This document shows, piece after piece, positions 37,127 through 45,499 of a stretch of 64,000 nt of DNA. The position numbers and the translations under genes are program-made. The notes under the pieces are model-generated. The model saw nothing but the letters and a program-made list of their open reading frames with translations. It did no database searches and had not been told where the DNA came from. This DNA is from Chitinophagales bacterium (GTDB lineage Bacteria; Bacteroidota; Bacteroidia; Chitinophagales; Chitinophagaceae): positions 1 through 64,000 of the forward strand of contig JAATGQ010000160.1 of the NCBI GenBank assembly GCA_015654595.1, given 5' to 3'. How positions within the stretch are numbered: position 1 is the first letter of the stretch; each line of letters begins with the position of its first letter.

Positions 37127-37159
37127 ACAAACGAGTAAGAGCGATAAAATATAAATCCA

Positions 37160-38137
37160 ATGTTCCAGATGAGAAAGAAGCTATTTGCCATATTGGTCCT
37201 CTTTTGTATCACCGGCTTTGCCCGGGGACAGGAGATCAACTTTTCGAGGGTGCAGGACATGACGATCTGGTACAACCAGTCCCTCACTACGGAGAAGGAT
37301 AATGTTCTGCGTATGAACTATCGTAGTGTAAGATATGGGGGAGACATCGCCTACAACAGTGTCGCTGCCCTCTTCAGCACACCCCTGTTGTCCAAAGAGG
37401 CGCGGACAAGAACCAATTCGGGTTATTTCAGTCTCAGCGCCGGCGCCGCTTCTGATAAGACCAATGATGGTATACTCAATAATTCGCTGGGGATGCTCGG
37501 TATCTCCTACGCCGTTCCGATCGGCGGCCATAATACCTACCTGGGCGTTGGCTTCCAGGGACAGTATTATCAGAGCAATTTGAATGTGGCAGGCGTTGCA
37601 AACGCTTTTGGCGATCAGTTCAATAACTACGGCCCCATCGAAGGAGTGCCAAGTGCTGACCGTCTGGCGAATGGCTGGTCTTATGGCCACTTCAACATAA
37701 ACACCGGGGTATCTTTATTCAGTAATGGAGAAACGGAAAAATGGTATGTCGGCGGCTCGGTAATGCAGGTGAACGAACCCTATAGCTATAAAGTAAAAGC
37801 AGACTCTACACGACTCAAAGCAACTATCGGCTTTCAGGGCGGCTATCGGTATAAGACAAAGACGGATGACGAAGTAGGGATCTTTGCCTCTATGAGCTGG
37901 CAGGGACCAGCTTACCGTCATTACTTCGATCTCTCTTACACAAAAGCCATACCAGGATCGGACGCCTCGGTAGGGTTGGGCTTGGGGTATCGGTATGATG
38001 ACGCACTGGTCCCAAACCTGGAGATCCGGTATCAGAAGCTGATCATTGCTGTACTATATGATGTGAATATTTCTTCGATCAACGCCGCCGGTATCGACCG
38101 GGATGGAATAGAATTGTCACTGCGGCTTGACTTTTAA
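37160..38137 (+). CDS. PorP/SprF-family T9SS membrane protein
   Basis: A 325-residue outer-membrane barrel. The signal peptide (KKLFAILVLFCITGFARGQ) ends near residue 23. The mature start EINFSRVQDMTIWYNQSLT is the usual PorP/SprF opening, in which the plug-like N-terminus is followed by strands with many Gly/Tyr residues (YFSLSAGAASDKTNDG, GMLGISYAVPIGGHNTYLGVGFQGQYYQ), a late block with VGLGLGYRYDDALVPNLEIRYQK, and the final strand ISLRLDF-like ending in Phe. SprF-type proteins assist secretion or anchoring of type B-sorted adhesins such as SprB, and the gene directly follows such an adhesin. An alternative start is Met4 (37169). Confidence 0.92.
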   Translation: MFQMRKKLFAILVLFCITGFARGQEINFSRVQDMTIWYNQSLTTEKDNVLRMNYRSVRYGGDIAYNSVAALFSTPLLSKEARTRTNSGYFSLSAGAASDKTNDGILNNSLGMLGISYAVPIGGHNTYLGVGFQGQYYQSNLNVAGVANAFGDQFNNYGPIEGVPSADRLANGWSYGHFNINTGVSLFSNGETEKWYVGGSVMQVNEPYSYKVKADSTRLKATIGFQGGYRYKTKTDDEVGIFASMSWQGPAYRHYFDLSYTKAIPGSDASVGLGLGYRYDDALVPNLEIRYQKLIIAVLYDVNISSINAAGIDRDGIELSLRLDF

Positions 38138-38147
38138 AACTAACCCC

Positions 38148-39749
38148 ATGAAAAAGCTATTTATTTGTTTGATTGGTTGTGTGCTGCTGGCGGGGACGTC
38201 GGTAATGGCGCAGAATAAGATAAAGGCCGACCCGGCTAAGTCGCCAGCGGATACGGCAGGACAAGGGCAGGGGGGCTCGGTCATATCGAGAGACACGGCT
38301 ACAGTGACGCCAACGGCAAAAGATACGGCGATAACGCCGGCAAAGGCTGCGGACACCACGATCCGGCTGAGAGATACAACGGTACAGGTGAAGGATACGG
38401 TGATCTCGCTGGCCGACGATGTCGATAAAAAGCCTGCCGTAGATACGACGACAAAGAAGCCTGTCGTAGCGTCTGCAAAGACGGACAGCGCGCTGGCGAA
38501 GACGGATAAACCGGCGGAGGATTCGACCGGCGCGGCCAAGGGAAAAGTCGATAACAGATGGTTCATCGCACCGGCAACCCGTTTTCAATACCAGGACTTT
38601 GGCATGATCGAGAAGAACAGAAAGGGATACCTGAGCGACGCGGATAAACTGCCTTTATCCAAGCGAGGCAACGGCTCATTCGCGGTCTCCGCCTACCGTA
38701 ATATTACCCAGCGTCTTTCGCTGAGCGCGGACATCGGGCTCAGTTTCGGACATGCGACCACCGACAATGTGCTGATCAGCCAGACAAAGTCTAAGACCTT
38801 TAACCTGCTGAACGCGGCACTGTATTATCACCTGCTGGATCAGAGCGCAAAAGTCCAGCCTTATATTACTGTCGGGATCAACGATATCGTCAACGATAAG
38901 TCGTATACCAGTATCCCGGTTGGCATAGGCGCCAAGTATACGGGAAAGAAGGTAATGGTCACCGGTCAGCTGACCTATGGCGCTGCGATGAACAAGGGCG
39001 TCGCCAATTCGACGATGTATTCATTGGGCGTATATATTCCGATCAAAAACAACTACAAGCACAAGCCAAAACAAAAGAACGGCAAAGATTCGCTGGATAA
39101 CTCTCCGTATAATCGCAAGAGCAAGGATGACGACAAGAAGAAGGATAGCACGTCGAAGGGCGGTGTGACAAACAATATCTACATTACGATCAATATGGAC
39201 TCTGTGCTGAAGGCGAAGGGGCTGCTGGACGACAACGGCAAACCACGCCACAGCAGCGGTGACGACGACGATGACGATGGCAGCGAGAGCGGCCGCAAGA
39301 GAAGGTCCCGCAAACCGTTCCGCTCCCTCGGGCTGGATGACTACGGCGACGACGAATACCGGATCGATTCGATGGGCGGCAAACCAACCTTACGATTCGT
39401 TGTCTACTTTGAATTCAACGAATATGGATTGAACTCTTCAGCCTTTGGTAAGATCGATAAGGTGATCGAGCACCTGCGCCGCAGCCAGGAATTCTATATC
39501 GAGATAAAGGGCTATACGGACTCTATCGGTAACAACACTTACAACAACTGGTTGTCGAGGAGAAGAGCCAATATGGTAAAAGACTATATCAATAGCAGAG
39601 GCGTACCCCACGAATGGATGAAGGCAAAAGCCTATGGCAGCGACAACCCGGTAGGGGATAACAGCGATCCAAACCAGCAGTGGTTGAACAGGCGCGCCGA
39701 GATCATCGTACATCGCAAGGACGCTCTGGAGGAGGGAAGCGAAAAATAG
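38148..39749 (+). CDS. OmpA-family outer-membrane protein with Asp-rich linker
   Basis: A 533-residue protein with a signal peptide (KKLFICLIGCVLLAGTSVMAQ). A Thr/Asp/Lys-rich stretch (about 25-130) is followed by a barrel-like segment (about 135-300) with RFQYQDFGMIEKNRKGY and YYHLLDQSAKVQPYITVGIND. A charged linker with six consecutive Asp and a basic patch (about 370-400) precedes the OmpA peptidoglycan-binding domain (about 415-530), with the GYTDSIGNNTYNNWLSRRRA signature and the RRAEIIVHRK end. It would tie the outer membrane to the cell wall near the adhesin machinery. The ATG at 38148 is used; an upstream TTG is not. It follows the PorP/SprF gene by 10 bases. Confidence 0.9.
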   Translation: MKKLFICLIGCVLLAGTSVMAQNKIKADPAKSPADTAGQGQGGSVISRDTATVTPTAKDTAITPAKAADTTIRLRDTTVQVKDTVISLADDVDKKPAVDTTTKKPVVASAKTDSALAKTDKPAEDSTGAAKGKVDNRWFIAPATRFQYQDFGMIEKNRKGYLSDADKLPLSKRGNGSFAVSAYRNITQRLSLSADIGLSFGHATTDNVLISQTKSKTFNLLNAALYYHLLDQSAKVQPYITVGINDIVNDKSYTSIPVGIGAKYTGKKVMVTGQLTYGAAMNKGVANSTMYSLGVYIPIKNNYKHKPKQKNGKDSLDNSPYNRKSKDDDKKKDSTSKGGVTNNIYITINMDSVLKAKGLLDDNGKPRHSSGDDDDDDGSESGRKRRSRKPFRSLGLDDYGDDEYRIDSMGGKPTLRFVVYFEFNEYGLNSSAFGKIDKVIEHLRRSQEFYIEIKGYTDSIGNNTYNNWLSRRRANMVKDYINSRGVPHEWMKAKAYGSDNPVGDNSDPNQQWLNRRAEIIVHRKDALEEGSEK

Positions 39750-39836
39750 TCCCCCGATGCCGGCGAAAGAAAAAACAGCCGTTGTACAGCGTTCCGAAGA
39801 AAGTGCGAAATAGTAAGAACGCGTTAAATAAAATAA

Positions 39837-39881
39837 AATATAATGAAATAATTTCCTTTTAGGAAGTTATTTCATTATATT
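39837..39881. repeat. Long AT-rich hairpin (20-bp stem)
   Basis: AATATAATGAAATAATTTCC (39837-39856) pairs with 39862-39881 across a 5-base loop, with one G-T pair as the only deviation. It starts 88 bases past the OmpA stop and ends 34 bases before the next ATG. It could end the adhesin operon transcript or act in the leader of the 77-residue gene. Confidence 0.75.
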
Positions 39882-39914
39882 GCGAGAAGTTAAAGTTTTT
39901 AAATCCTATAATCC

Positions 39915-40148
39915 ATGTATAACCCGCAAACAACCCAACTTTGGGGCCACTTACCCTCAAACATCAAGATCCGGCTCATCGACGAAGCAGGTAATTTTAT
40001 CGATCCATTACACATCAAAGAAGTAGATTATCTTTCCCGTTTCCAGAATAAGTGCGTAGTGAACAAAGTGTACAACCAGATGCTGGCCGATAACCGTTCC
40101 GGCGTTATCGAAGTTTATTCCGACAAGATCATCGTAAAAGACAACTAA
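39915..40148 (+). CDS. Hypothetical 77-residue protein
   Basis: A 77-residue soluble protein with no signal peptide. Alternating hydrophobic and charged segments (IKIRLIDEAGNFIDPLHIKEVDYL and SGVIEVYSDKIIVKD) suggest a small beta fold. Not recognised. It has a clean start 34 bases after the long hairpin and its own inverted repeat after the stop (40157-40187), which supports an independent gene. Confidence 0.68.
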   Translation: MYNPQTTQLWGHLPSNIKIRLIDEAGNFIDPLHIKEVDYLSRFQNKCVVNKVYNQMLADNRSGVIEVYSDKIIVKDN

Positions 40149-40156
40149 TATTTTCC

Positions 40157-40187
40157 GGATTCTTCCGATCTATGATCGGATGAATCC
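40157..40187. terminator. Interrupted inverted repeat after the 77-residue gene
   Basis: GGATTC-TT-CCGATC pairs with GATCGG-AT-GAATCC around a TAT loop (40157-40187). No T-run follows, so it is a weak terminator or a 3' protective hairpin. Confidence 0.5.
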
Positions 40188-40421
40188 AAGGGATGTTTAG
40201 TGATTCGGGACAGTTCTGCGCTATAGCCTGATCCGACGCGTATCTGACCATAACCACTTTTTATAAACAGGTCTTCGGGCGCGAACGGCGCCGGCTTCAC
40301 CGGCGAGGCATATTATCGTTACGAGTATCAGTTCATGTTCCCACCACCTGGGCGTTGTGCGGCCGGACAGGGCGGGATTTGCTTCTGCGGTAAATGTGAT
40401 GAAAGTGCCCAAAAAAGTGAT

Positions 40422-42071
40422 CTATCTCCCCCCATTGTCGCTGCTGGCCCCCGCGGAAGCCTGGGCCGACTTTGAAAGGCTCTTTTTCAGAATACCGATA
40501 TAGCGCTGGGCATCGCTGTTTTCAGGATCAAGGGCAAGCAACCGTTGGAAGTAATCGATAGCGCCGGCGTAATCCTTTTGGGTATTGGCCTTATAGGCCG
40601 CTATATAGCCATAGGATTCGATAAGGTGTTTACGGTTCGTCTTTTCGGTGGAGTCCTTACTGTCGATATCAACGATCTTCAGGTAGTCGGGTATAGCCAG
40701 ACCGGTCATCGTCGTATCGATGGCGGCTGCGCTGCGAGCCCGCCAGTAATAACCAAAGCATTGGTCGGGGTACTTGCTGACATACAGGGTGAATACCGTG
40801 TCGGCCAACGGAAACTCCTTTGCCATATAGTGGGCGAGTCCCCAGTTGAACAGATCGAGGTTGGTTGCCCGGTCATTCCCCTGGTAATAGCGGCCAAGCC
40901 AGATGGCCTGATTGGAATAGTCTTTTTGCCCCTTGTACAGACCCGCCAGCTTCTTGGCATAGTTGCGTTGCTGCAGGCTGTCTTTTTCGAGATTGCCTGC
41001 CTTTATATAATAGGCGATCGCCGAGTCGGGCTGGTGCAGTTCATCATAAATTTCGGCCATCGTTGAATAGTCTTTTACGACAAAGCCGGAGTCGGGCTGT
41101 TGCTGGAAATATTGTTTCATATAATCCAGCGCTTTTGTCGAATCGTGCAGCTCTTTGTAGGAGTAGGCGATGAGTTTATAAAGACGAGGCTCGGATTTGC
41201 CTGCCTGCTGTCCGATCAGGTGCCGGGCGTGATCGATCGCAGATTGATATTGACGGGAAGAATAAAGCAGGTCGGTAACGAGGTAGTCGTTTTTGATACC
41301 GGGATCGTCGTTGGCAATATAATGATTGAGGTATTCCATTGCCTTGTTGACGTCGTGGAAGTAATAGTGGTAATACAGCTCGAACCAGGCCGGTGCAAAG
41401 GTAGAATCGGCTGCCACGGCGTCGTTGAAATACTTCAGGTACATCTCGGGATTGTCCTGGGTAACAAAGATCTTTCCGAGCCGGTACATCGCATCCACAT
41501 TGCGATCGTCAAGGGCAAGGGCGTCCTGGTAAGCCTTATAGGAGTTGGTGCCATCCATCAGCTTACGATAAGCATTACCGAGCGCGACGTAAAGACCCGG
41601 CGTGTGTTTGTCTCTTTTTATCGCTTTGTTCAGCAGTTCGATCGCGTAGTTGGCATCACCGGAGTCGGCTTCCTGGTGGGCAGTAGCTACGGCAAGCAGA
41701 ATCATGGGGTCTTTTTCTTTTGTGTCCGTGAGCGCTTTTGTAAAGAGGGTTGCGGCACTGTCCTTCTTTTGTTGTTCAAGCAGCACAGCCCCATAAGCGC
41801 AGAGTGCGAAGGGCTGCTGGCTTGTCGCGGCGGGCAGCAGCAGGAGCATGTCGTGTGCGGCTTGTACCCGGTGATCGTGCAGCATGACCCGCGTCAGCAG
41901 CCACCAGGCTTGTGCGTCGTCTGGGTTAGTGTGGAGCAGGACCGTCAGCTCTTTGAAGGCGCTTTCATAGCGCTGATAGGTGAGGTCTTGCTGGGCTTTG
42001 GTCAGAGATTGAGCCTTTGGCTGGTAGTAGAAGGCGATTAGCAGAGTTGCCGCCAACAACGTTTTTTTCAT
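40422..42071 (-). CDS. Exported TPR-repeat protein
   Basis: A 549-residue protein. The signal peptide (KKTLLAATLLIAFYYQPKAQ) starts at the ATG at 42071; the frame extends far upstream through the USP gene in another frame and that part is an artefact. The body is a run of about ten tetratricopeptide repeats, seen as 34-residue helical pairs with the W/L/G/Y-A pattern (for example NPDDAQAWWLLTRVMLHDHRV and GNAYRKLMDGTNSYKAYQDALALDDRNVDAMYRLG). The end is Ser/Ala-rich. TPR proteins hold partners together in the periplasm. It lies 29 bases after the universal stress gene stop and is probably the second gene of that operon. Confidence 0.88.
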   Translation of the reverse strand: MKKTLLAATLLIAFYYQPKAQSLTKAQQDLTYQRYESAFKELTVLLHTNPDDAQAWWLLTRVMLHDHRVQAAHDMLLLLPAATSQQPFALCAYGAVLLEQQKKDSAATLFTKALTDTKEKDPMILLAVATAHQEADSGDANYAIELLNKAIKRDKHTPGLYVALGNAYRKLMDGTNSYKAYQDALALDDRNVDAMYRLGKIFVTQDNPEMYLKYFNDAVAADSTFAPAWFELYYHYYFHDVNKAMEYLNHYIANDDPGIKNDYLVTDLLYSSRQYQSAIDHARHLIGQQAGKSEPRLYKLIAYSYKELHDSTKALDYMKQYFQQQPDSGFVVKDYSTMAEIYDELHQPDSAIAYYIKAGNLEKDSLQQRNYAKKLAGLYKGQKDYSNQAIWLGRYYQGNDRATNLDLFNWGLAHYMAKEFPLADTVFTLYVSKYPDQCFGYYWRARSAAAIDTTMTGLAIPDYLKIVDIDSKDSTEKTNRKHLIESYGYIAAYKANTQKDYAGAIDYFQRLLALDPENSDAQRYIGILKKSLSKSAQASAGASSDNGGR

Positions 42072-42100
42072 AAACACTCCTTTTCTTTTATTTGCTGTAC

Positions 42101-42925
42101 TTAGTTGTATGGTTGTAGATCGAGGATCTGGATCTTCGAGTCGCGCGTCAGCAAATCGCTGATATGCCGGGAACCGGTGATGCCGGACAGATCGCTTTCT
42201 GTAGCTGCGTTCAGCAGGATCATGTCGGCCATGATCTTTTCTGCATAGCGGAGAGCCGCTTTTGCCGGGTGCCGCCTGGTCACGGATGTGTATTCGATAG
42301 GATGGTGGAGGTGTTCGCGAAGATGGTGGTAGGCTCTCAGGAAGATCTGGGGAAGCCCATTCTCTTTTGGCGCAGCCTGCTGCTGGATGGCCAGCAGATG
42401 GATCTGGGCCTTGAATTTCCTCGCCAGCAGCACGCCCCATTCCAGCTTACGATCCGGCATCGAATCGCGGATCGGGATGACGATGATACGGGTCCTTGTC
42501 TCGAGGGCTCCGGGTTTGGCCGTCCATACGGGACAATTTGTTTTTCGGGCTAGGGTTGCAGGCGACAGATGTTTCAGGGACAGCCAGCGCCGCTTGTTAT
42601 TTTGTTTGCCGATGATGATCAGATCGGGCTTTAACATCGAAGCGCAGCTTGTTATCAGTTTTTGAACCGAAGCCCCGTGCAGGATATGTATCCTGACCTT
42701 GATGGCGGGATGGCTGACGGCGAGGCGGTCAACCCATACCTTTAAGGCAGTCTCCGCTTCCTGGGAAAGAAAGCCCGTGGCGCTCCTTTGGCTGCCCTTT
42801 ATAATATGAATAAGGTGCAGGGTAGACTCCTCCCAACCGATGAGACCGGCGGCTTTTGTGATCGCCAGTTCGGTGTTCAGCGAGAAATCCACCGGGATGA
42901 GTATTTTATTGAATGCAGCCGCCAT
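42101..42925 (-). CDS. Universal stress protein (tandem UspA domains)
   Basis: A 274-residue protein with two UspA-like domains. The first (about 1-140) has the opening KILIPVDFSLNTELAITKA, an LHGASVQK segment and PDLIIIGKQN. The second (about 148-274) begins RIIVIPIRDS, has the ADMILLNAA strand and a final RDSKIQILDLQP. The ATP-binding GxxGxxxxS loop is degenerate in both domains, so binding is uncertain. It is the first gene of a minus-strand operon with the TPR gene. It diverges from the response regulator gene across an ATTAGA repeat, which may control both directions. Confidence 0.88.
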   Translation of the reverse strand: MAAAFNKILIPVDFSLNTELAITKAAGLIGWEESTLHLIHIIKGSQRSATGFLSQEAETALKVWVDRLAVSHPAIKVRIHILHGASVQKLITSCASMLKPDLIIIGKQNNKRRWLSLKHLSPATLARKTNCPVWTAKPGALETRTRIIVIPIRDSMPDRKLEWGVLLARKFKAQIHLLAIQQQAAPKENGLPQIFLRAYHHLREHLHHPIEYTSVTRRHPAKAALRYAEKIMADMILLNAATESDLSGITGSRHISDLLTRDSKIQILDLQPYN

Positions 42926-42969
42926 AAACTCTCTTTAATCCCAAGCTAAGGACCCGACATTAGCTGCTT

Positions 42970-42997
42970 ATTAGAGCCGTATTAGAATTATATTAGA
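42970..42997 (+). promoter_or_regulatory. Three ATTAGA direct repeats, 11-bp period
   Basis: ATTAGA begins at 42970, 42981 and 42992, exactly 11 bases apart. The site is between the divergent USP/TPR and response-regulator/kinase operons. The spacing is the one used by OmpR-family dimers binding head-to-tail. Confidence 0.78.
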
Positions 42998-43060
42998 GCC
43001 TGGGGTTTGGAACGTAAAACTTTGATAATTCGGGGATTGTTGGATAATATTGTATTAGAA

Positions 43061-43765
43061 ATGAATATGACGGAGGAAAGAAAAATATTAGTTGTCGAGG
43101 ACGAGAAGAAAATTGCCGATACCCTGAAGATGGGTTTGTCGGAAAATGGCTTTGAGGTCGATGTGGCCTATGACGGCAAGATCGGCTATCAACTGCTGAT
43201 GTCAAGGGATTTTGACCTGGTCATCCTGGATATCAATCTGCCAGGGATGAACGGCTATGATCTGTGTAAGGCGATCCGGTATCGCAATATGGGCATGCTG
43301 GTGATCATGCTGACGTCGATGTCTTCGCTGGACGACAAGATCGAAGGGTATGATGCAGGGGCGGATGATTATATCGTCAAGCCGTTTGAGTTCCGCGAAC
43401 TCCTCTTAAAGATACGCGCCTTATTAAAGAGGACGGCCGGGCAGGCAATGCCGGTAGGCAATATACTCCGCGCGGCTGACCTCGAAATGAACCTCGACAA
43501 CAAAGAAGTGCATCGGGCGGGGCAGAAGATCAGGCTGACGGCCAAGGAGTTTCAGCTGTTGGAATACCTCATGCGCAACAAGAACAGGGTAGTCTCAAGG
43601 GCCGACCTGGCGATCAATGTATGGGATGTGGACTTTAATACGAACACCAACGTGATAGACGTCTATATCAGTTATGTCCGGAACAAGGTGGACAAGGATT
43701 TTGAACAGAAATTGATCCAGACCCAGGTTGGGATGGGCTATATTCTAAAAACCAGCGGCAGCTGA
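43061..43765 (+). CDS. OmpR-family response regulator
   Basis: A 234-residue two-domain regulator. The receiver (about 8-120) has the acidic pair in VVEDEKK, the phospho-acceptor Asp57 (LVILDINLPGMNG), the Thr/Ser of MLTSMSSLDD and the Lys of YIVKPF. The winged-helix trans_reg_C domain (about 135-232) has VHRAGQKIRLTAKEFQLLEYL, RVVSRADLAINVWD and VGMGYIL. The frame opens earlier with a TTG at 43007, but ATGs at 43061 and 43067 give the normal N-terminus. It overlaps the histidine kinase gene by one base (TGATG). Its probable DNA site is the ATTAGA triple repeat just upstream. Confidence 0.96.
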   Translation: MNMTEERKILVVEDEKKIADTLKMGLSENGFEVDVAYDGKIGYQLLMSRDFDLVILDINLPGMNGYDLCKAIRYRNMGMLVIMLTSMSSLDDKIEGYDAGADDYIVKPFEFRELLLKIRALLKRTAGQAMPVGNILRAADLEMNLDNKEVHRAGQKIRLTAKEFQLLEYLMRNKNRVVSRADLAINVWDVDFNTNTNVIDVYISYVRNKVDKDFEQKLIQTQVGMGYILKTSGS

Positions 43766-45159
43766 TGCCCGTTAAAATACGCATAACACTTTTATTCACC
43801 CTGCTGGTGGTAGGGATACTCTCACTGGTATGCGGTTCTGCTTATTACTTTTCTTATACGAACAGGATAAAAGATATCCAGACGAGACTGACAAACCGGG
43901 CGATTACGACCGGCCGTCTTTTGAGCCAGGGTGGAATAGTGGATCAGGCCTTTATCCGGAAGATTGACGCTTCGACTTCTGTTGCGATGAAAGAAAAAGT
44001 GGTGCAGGTCTATGACGAGCAGGGCCGGCGTATTTACTGGTCGACGGACTATGCGACGGATACGCCGCATATCGATCGGGCGATCCTGGTGCAGGCCCGG
44101 CAAGAGAAGACTCCGCCTTATTACTTTACCTTGAATGACAAAGATGCGATTGCCTATACCTATAAGGATGAGCATGTATCCTATGTCATTGTCGCGTCGG
44201 CTTATGATGAATCGGGGAAGGAAAAGATGCGGCATTTACGGCTGGTCCTGACGCTGAGTTTTATTGGCGGCATTCTTTCTTCTGTTATCGGTGGATACTT
44301 ATTCTCGATCAGCCTGCTCTATCCGCTGCGGCGGATAGCAGATGAGGCGGGAGAGATATCGGCGCGTAACCTGACGCGTCGTATCCGCAGTACGGGTACG
44401 CATCCCAATGACGAATGGCATCATCTTTCCGATACGTTGAATCGGCTGCTGGACCGGCTCCAGGAGAGTTTTGAGATACAGGGCCGGTTTATCGCCAACG
44501 CTTCACACGAGCTGTCGACGCCGTTGACTTCGATATCCAGCCAGTTGGAAGTGGCTCTGCAACGAACCAGGACGGTCGATGAATACCGCCAGGTCATCCA
44601 GTCAGCCTACCAGGACGCCCGGCAGCTCGGCAAGCTGACCCAGACGCTGCTGGAGTTTGCAAGGGCCTCTGGAACTGCTTCGGGGATCGAGATCGACCTG
44701 ATCCGGATCGATGAGATATTGCTGCGTCTGCCGGGTGAGATCCCACGGATGAATACGTTGTTTTCGGTCACGCTGGATTTTGACCGGCTGCCGGAAGCGG
44801 AAGAAGAGCTGCTGGTGTTTGGGAATGAGGGATTGTTGTTTACTGCTATCCGGAATATCGTGATCAATGCCTGTAAGTATTCGGATGATCATCACGCCAC
44901 AGTACGGTTATCGGTGGAGGGTCAGGAGATCCGGATTGCGGTGGAAGATAAGGGGAGGGGGATTCCGAGGGAGGAGTGGGAGAGGATCTTTCAACCGTTT
45001 TACCGGACGGAGGACGGTTTCGTCAGCGGGCATGGTTTAGGGCTTTCTTTGTCGAGGCGAATAATACAGCTGCATAAAGGCAGGATCGAGGTCGACTCGG
45101 CCTTAGGTAAGGGTTCGACGTTCGTGCTGCGGCTTCCGATGGCTGGAGCCCCGGGTTGA
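43765..45159 (+). CDS. Sensor histidine kinase of the OmpR-type pair
   Basis: A 464-residue membrane kinase. Two membrane helices (about 7-30 and 159-186) frame a ~125-residue periplasmic sensor region with no recognised domain. A HAMP linker follows (about 186-240), then the HisKA domain with the phosphorylated His248 in FIANASHELSTPLTS. The ATPase domain (about 350-460) has the N box (IVINACKYSDD), the G1 box (VEDKGRGIP), the F box (IFQPFYRTED) and the G2 box (GHGLGLSLSRRI). Coupled by one overlapping base to the response regulator gene. Confidence 0.96.
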   Translation: MPVKIRITLLFTLLVVGILSLVCGSAYYFSYTNRIKDIQTRLTNRAITTGRLLSQGGIVDQAFIRKIDASTSVAMKEKVVQVYDEQGRRIYWSTDYATDTPHIDRAILVQARQEKTPPYYFTLNDKDAIAYTYKDEHVSYVIVASAYDESGKEKMRHLRLVLTLSFIGGILSSVIGGYLFSISLLYPLRRIADEAGEISARNLTRRIRSTGTHPNDEWHHLSDTLNRLLDRLQESFEIQGRFIANASHELSTPLTSISSQLEVALQRTRTVDEYRQVIQSAYQDARQLGKLTQTLLEFARASGTASGIEIDLIRIDEILLRLPGEIPRMNTLFSVTLDFDRLPEAEEELLVFGNEGLLFTAIRNIVINACKYSDDHHATVRLSVEGQEIRIAVEDKGRGIPREEWERIFQPFYRTEDGFVSGHGLGLSLSRRIIQLHKGRIEVDSALGKGSTFVLRLPMAGAPG

Positions 45160-45175
45160 TCGCCCGCCGCAAAAA

Positions 45176-45192
45176 TCTAATACAATTCTAAT
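45176..45192 (-). promoter_or_regulatory. Two reversed ATTAGA repeats, 11-bp period
   Basis: TCTAAT begins at 45176 and 45187 (ATTAGA on minus), with a weaker third match (TTTAAG) at 45198. It starts 17 bases past the kinase stop and lies immediately before the OmpA-like remnant. Confidence 0.62.
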
Positions 45193-45213
45193 CCCGGTTT
45201 AAGCCGCTATTAA

Positions 45214-45384
45214 TCTTGCGATCCAATCTTGTTGGACAATTCCGCTCAGAGTATCCGGCAGTCGCTGGACAACCTGGGCGCCAAGGATGCTTATATTCAG
45301 GAGCTGCAGGCGGCGATGGCGCACAAGGATTCGCTGAACATGCCGCAGCTGGATCAATTCTTTAAATTACTCGAAAGAAAATAA
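45214..45384 (+). pseudogene. OmpA-family coding remnant (no start codon)
   Basis: An open frame without ATG encodes 49 clear residues before the stop at 45382-45384, including SIRQSLDNLGAKDAYIQELQ and HKDSLNM. That resembles the coiled-coil stretch that precedes the OmpA domain in Bacteroidota OmpA-family lipoproteins (SIKKSLEAL.. then KDSLNLALV). The resemblance breaks at MPQLDQFF, where the OmpA domain should begin. It looks like an internal piece left by deletion, still flanked by an ATTAGA site and a terminator. A short functional gene from a TTG start (45229 or 45232) is possible but unsupported. Confidence 0.65.
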
Positions 45385-45430
45385 AGAGCTGTCTGTAGTT
45401 AGGTTTAGTCCGTGCTTCATGTACAAATGG

Positions 45431-45460
45431 CCTCCTGCCGACGGCAGGGGGTTTTTTATT
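45431..45460 (+). terminator. Plus-strand terminator after the remnant
   Basis: CCTGCC and GGCAGG form the core stem around GAC, extended by CC/GG pairs, and run into GTTTTTTATTT. It marks the end of a plus-strand transcript through the remnant. Confidence 0.82.
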
Positions 45461-45493
45461 TAAAGTTAAAGGCCCCGCCGTAAAGGCGAGGCC
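45458..45493 (-). terminator. Minus-strand terminator of the coiled-coil gene
   Basis: On the minus strand GGCCTCGCC and GGCGGGGCC (45471-45493) form a near-perfect GC stem, followed by TTTAACTTT. It lies just past the stop at 45500. Confidence 0.75.
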
Positions 45494-45499
45494 TGTGTA

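Noticed and set aside
40221-40412. 63-codon minus-strand frame after the TPR gene
   Set aside because: TTG start, no domain, low-complexity translation.
42910-43060. Sigma-54 (-24/-12) promoter near the regulator operon, considered because rpoN is in the window
   Set aside because: No TGGCAC..TTGC arrangement could be found there.
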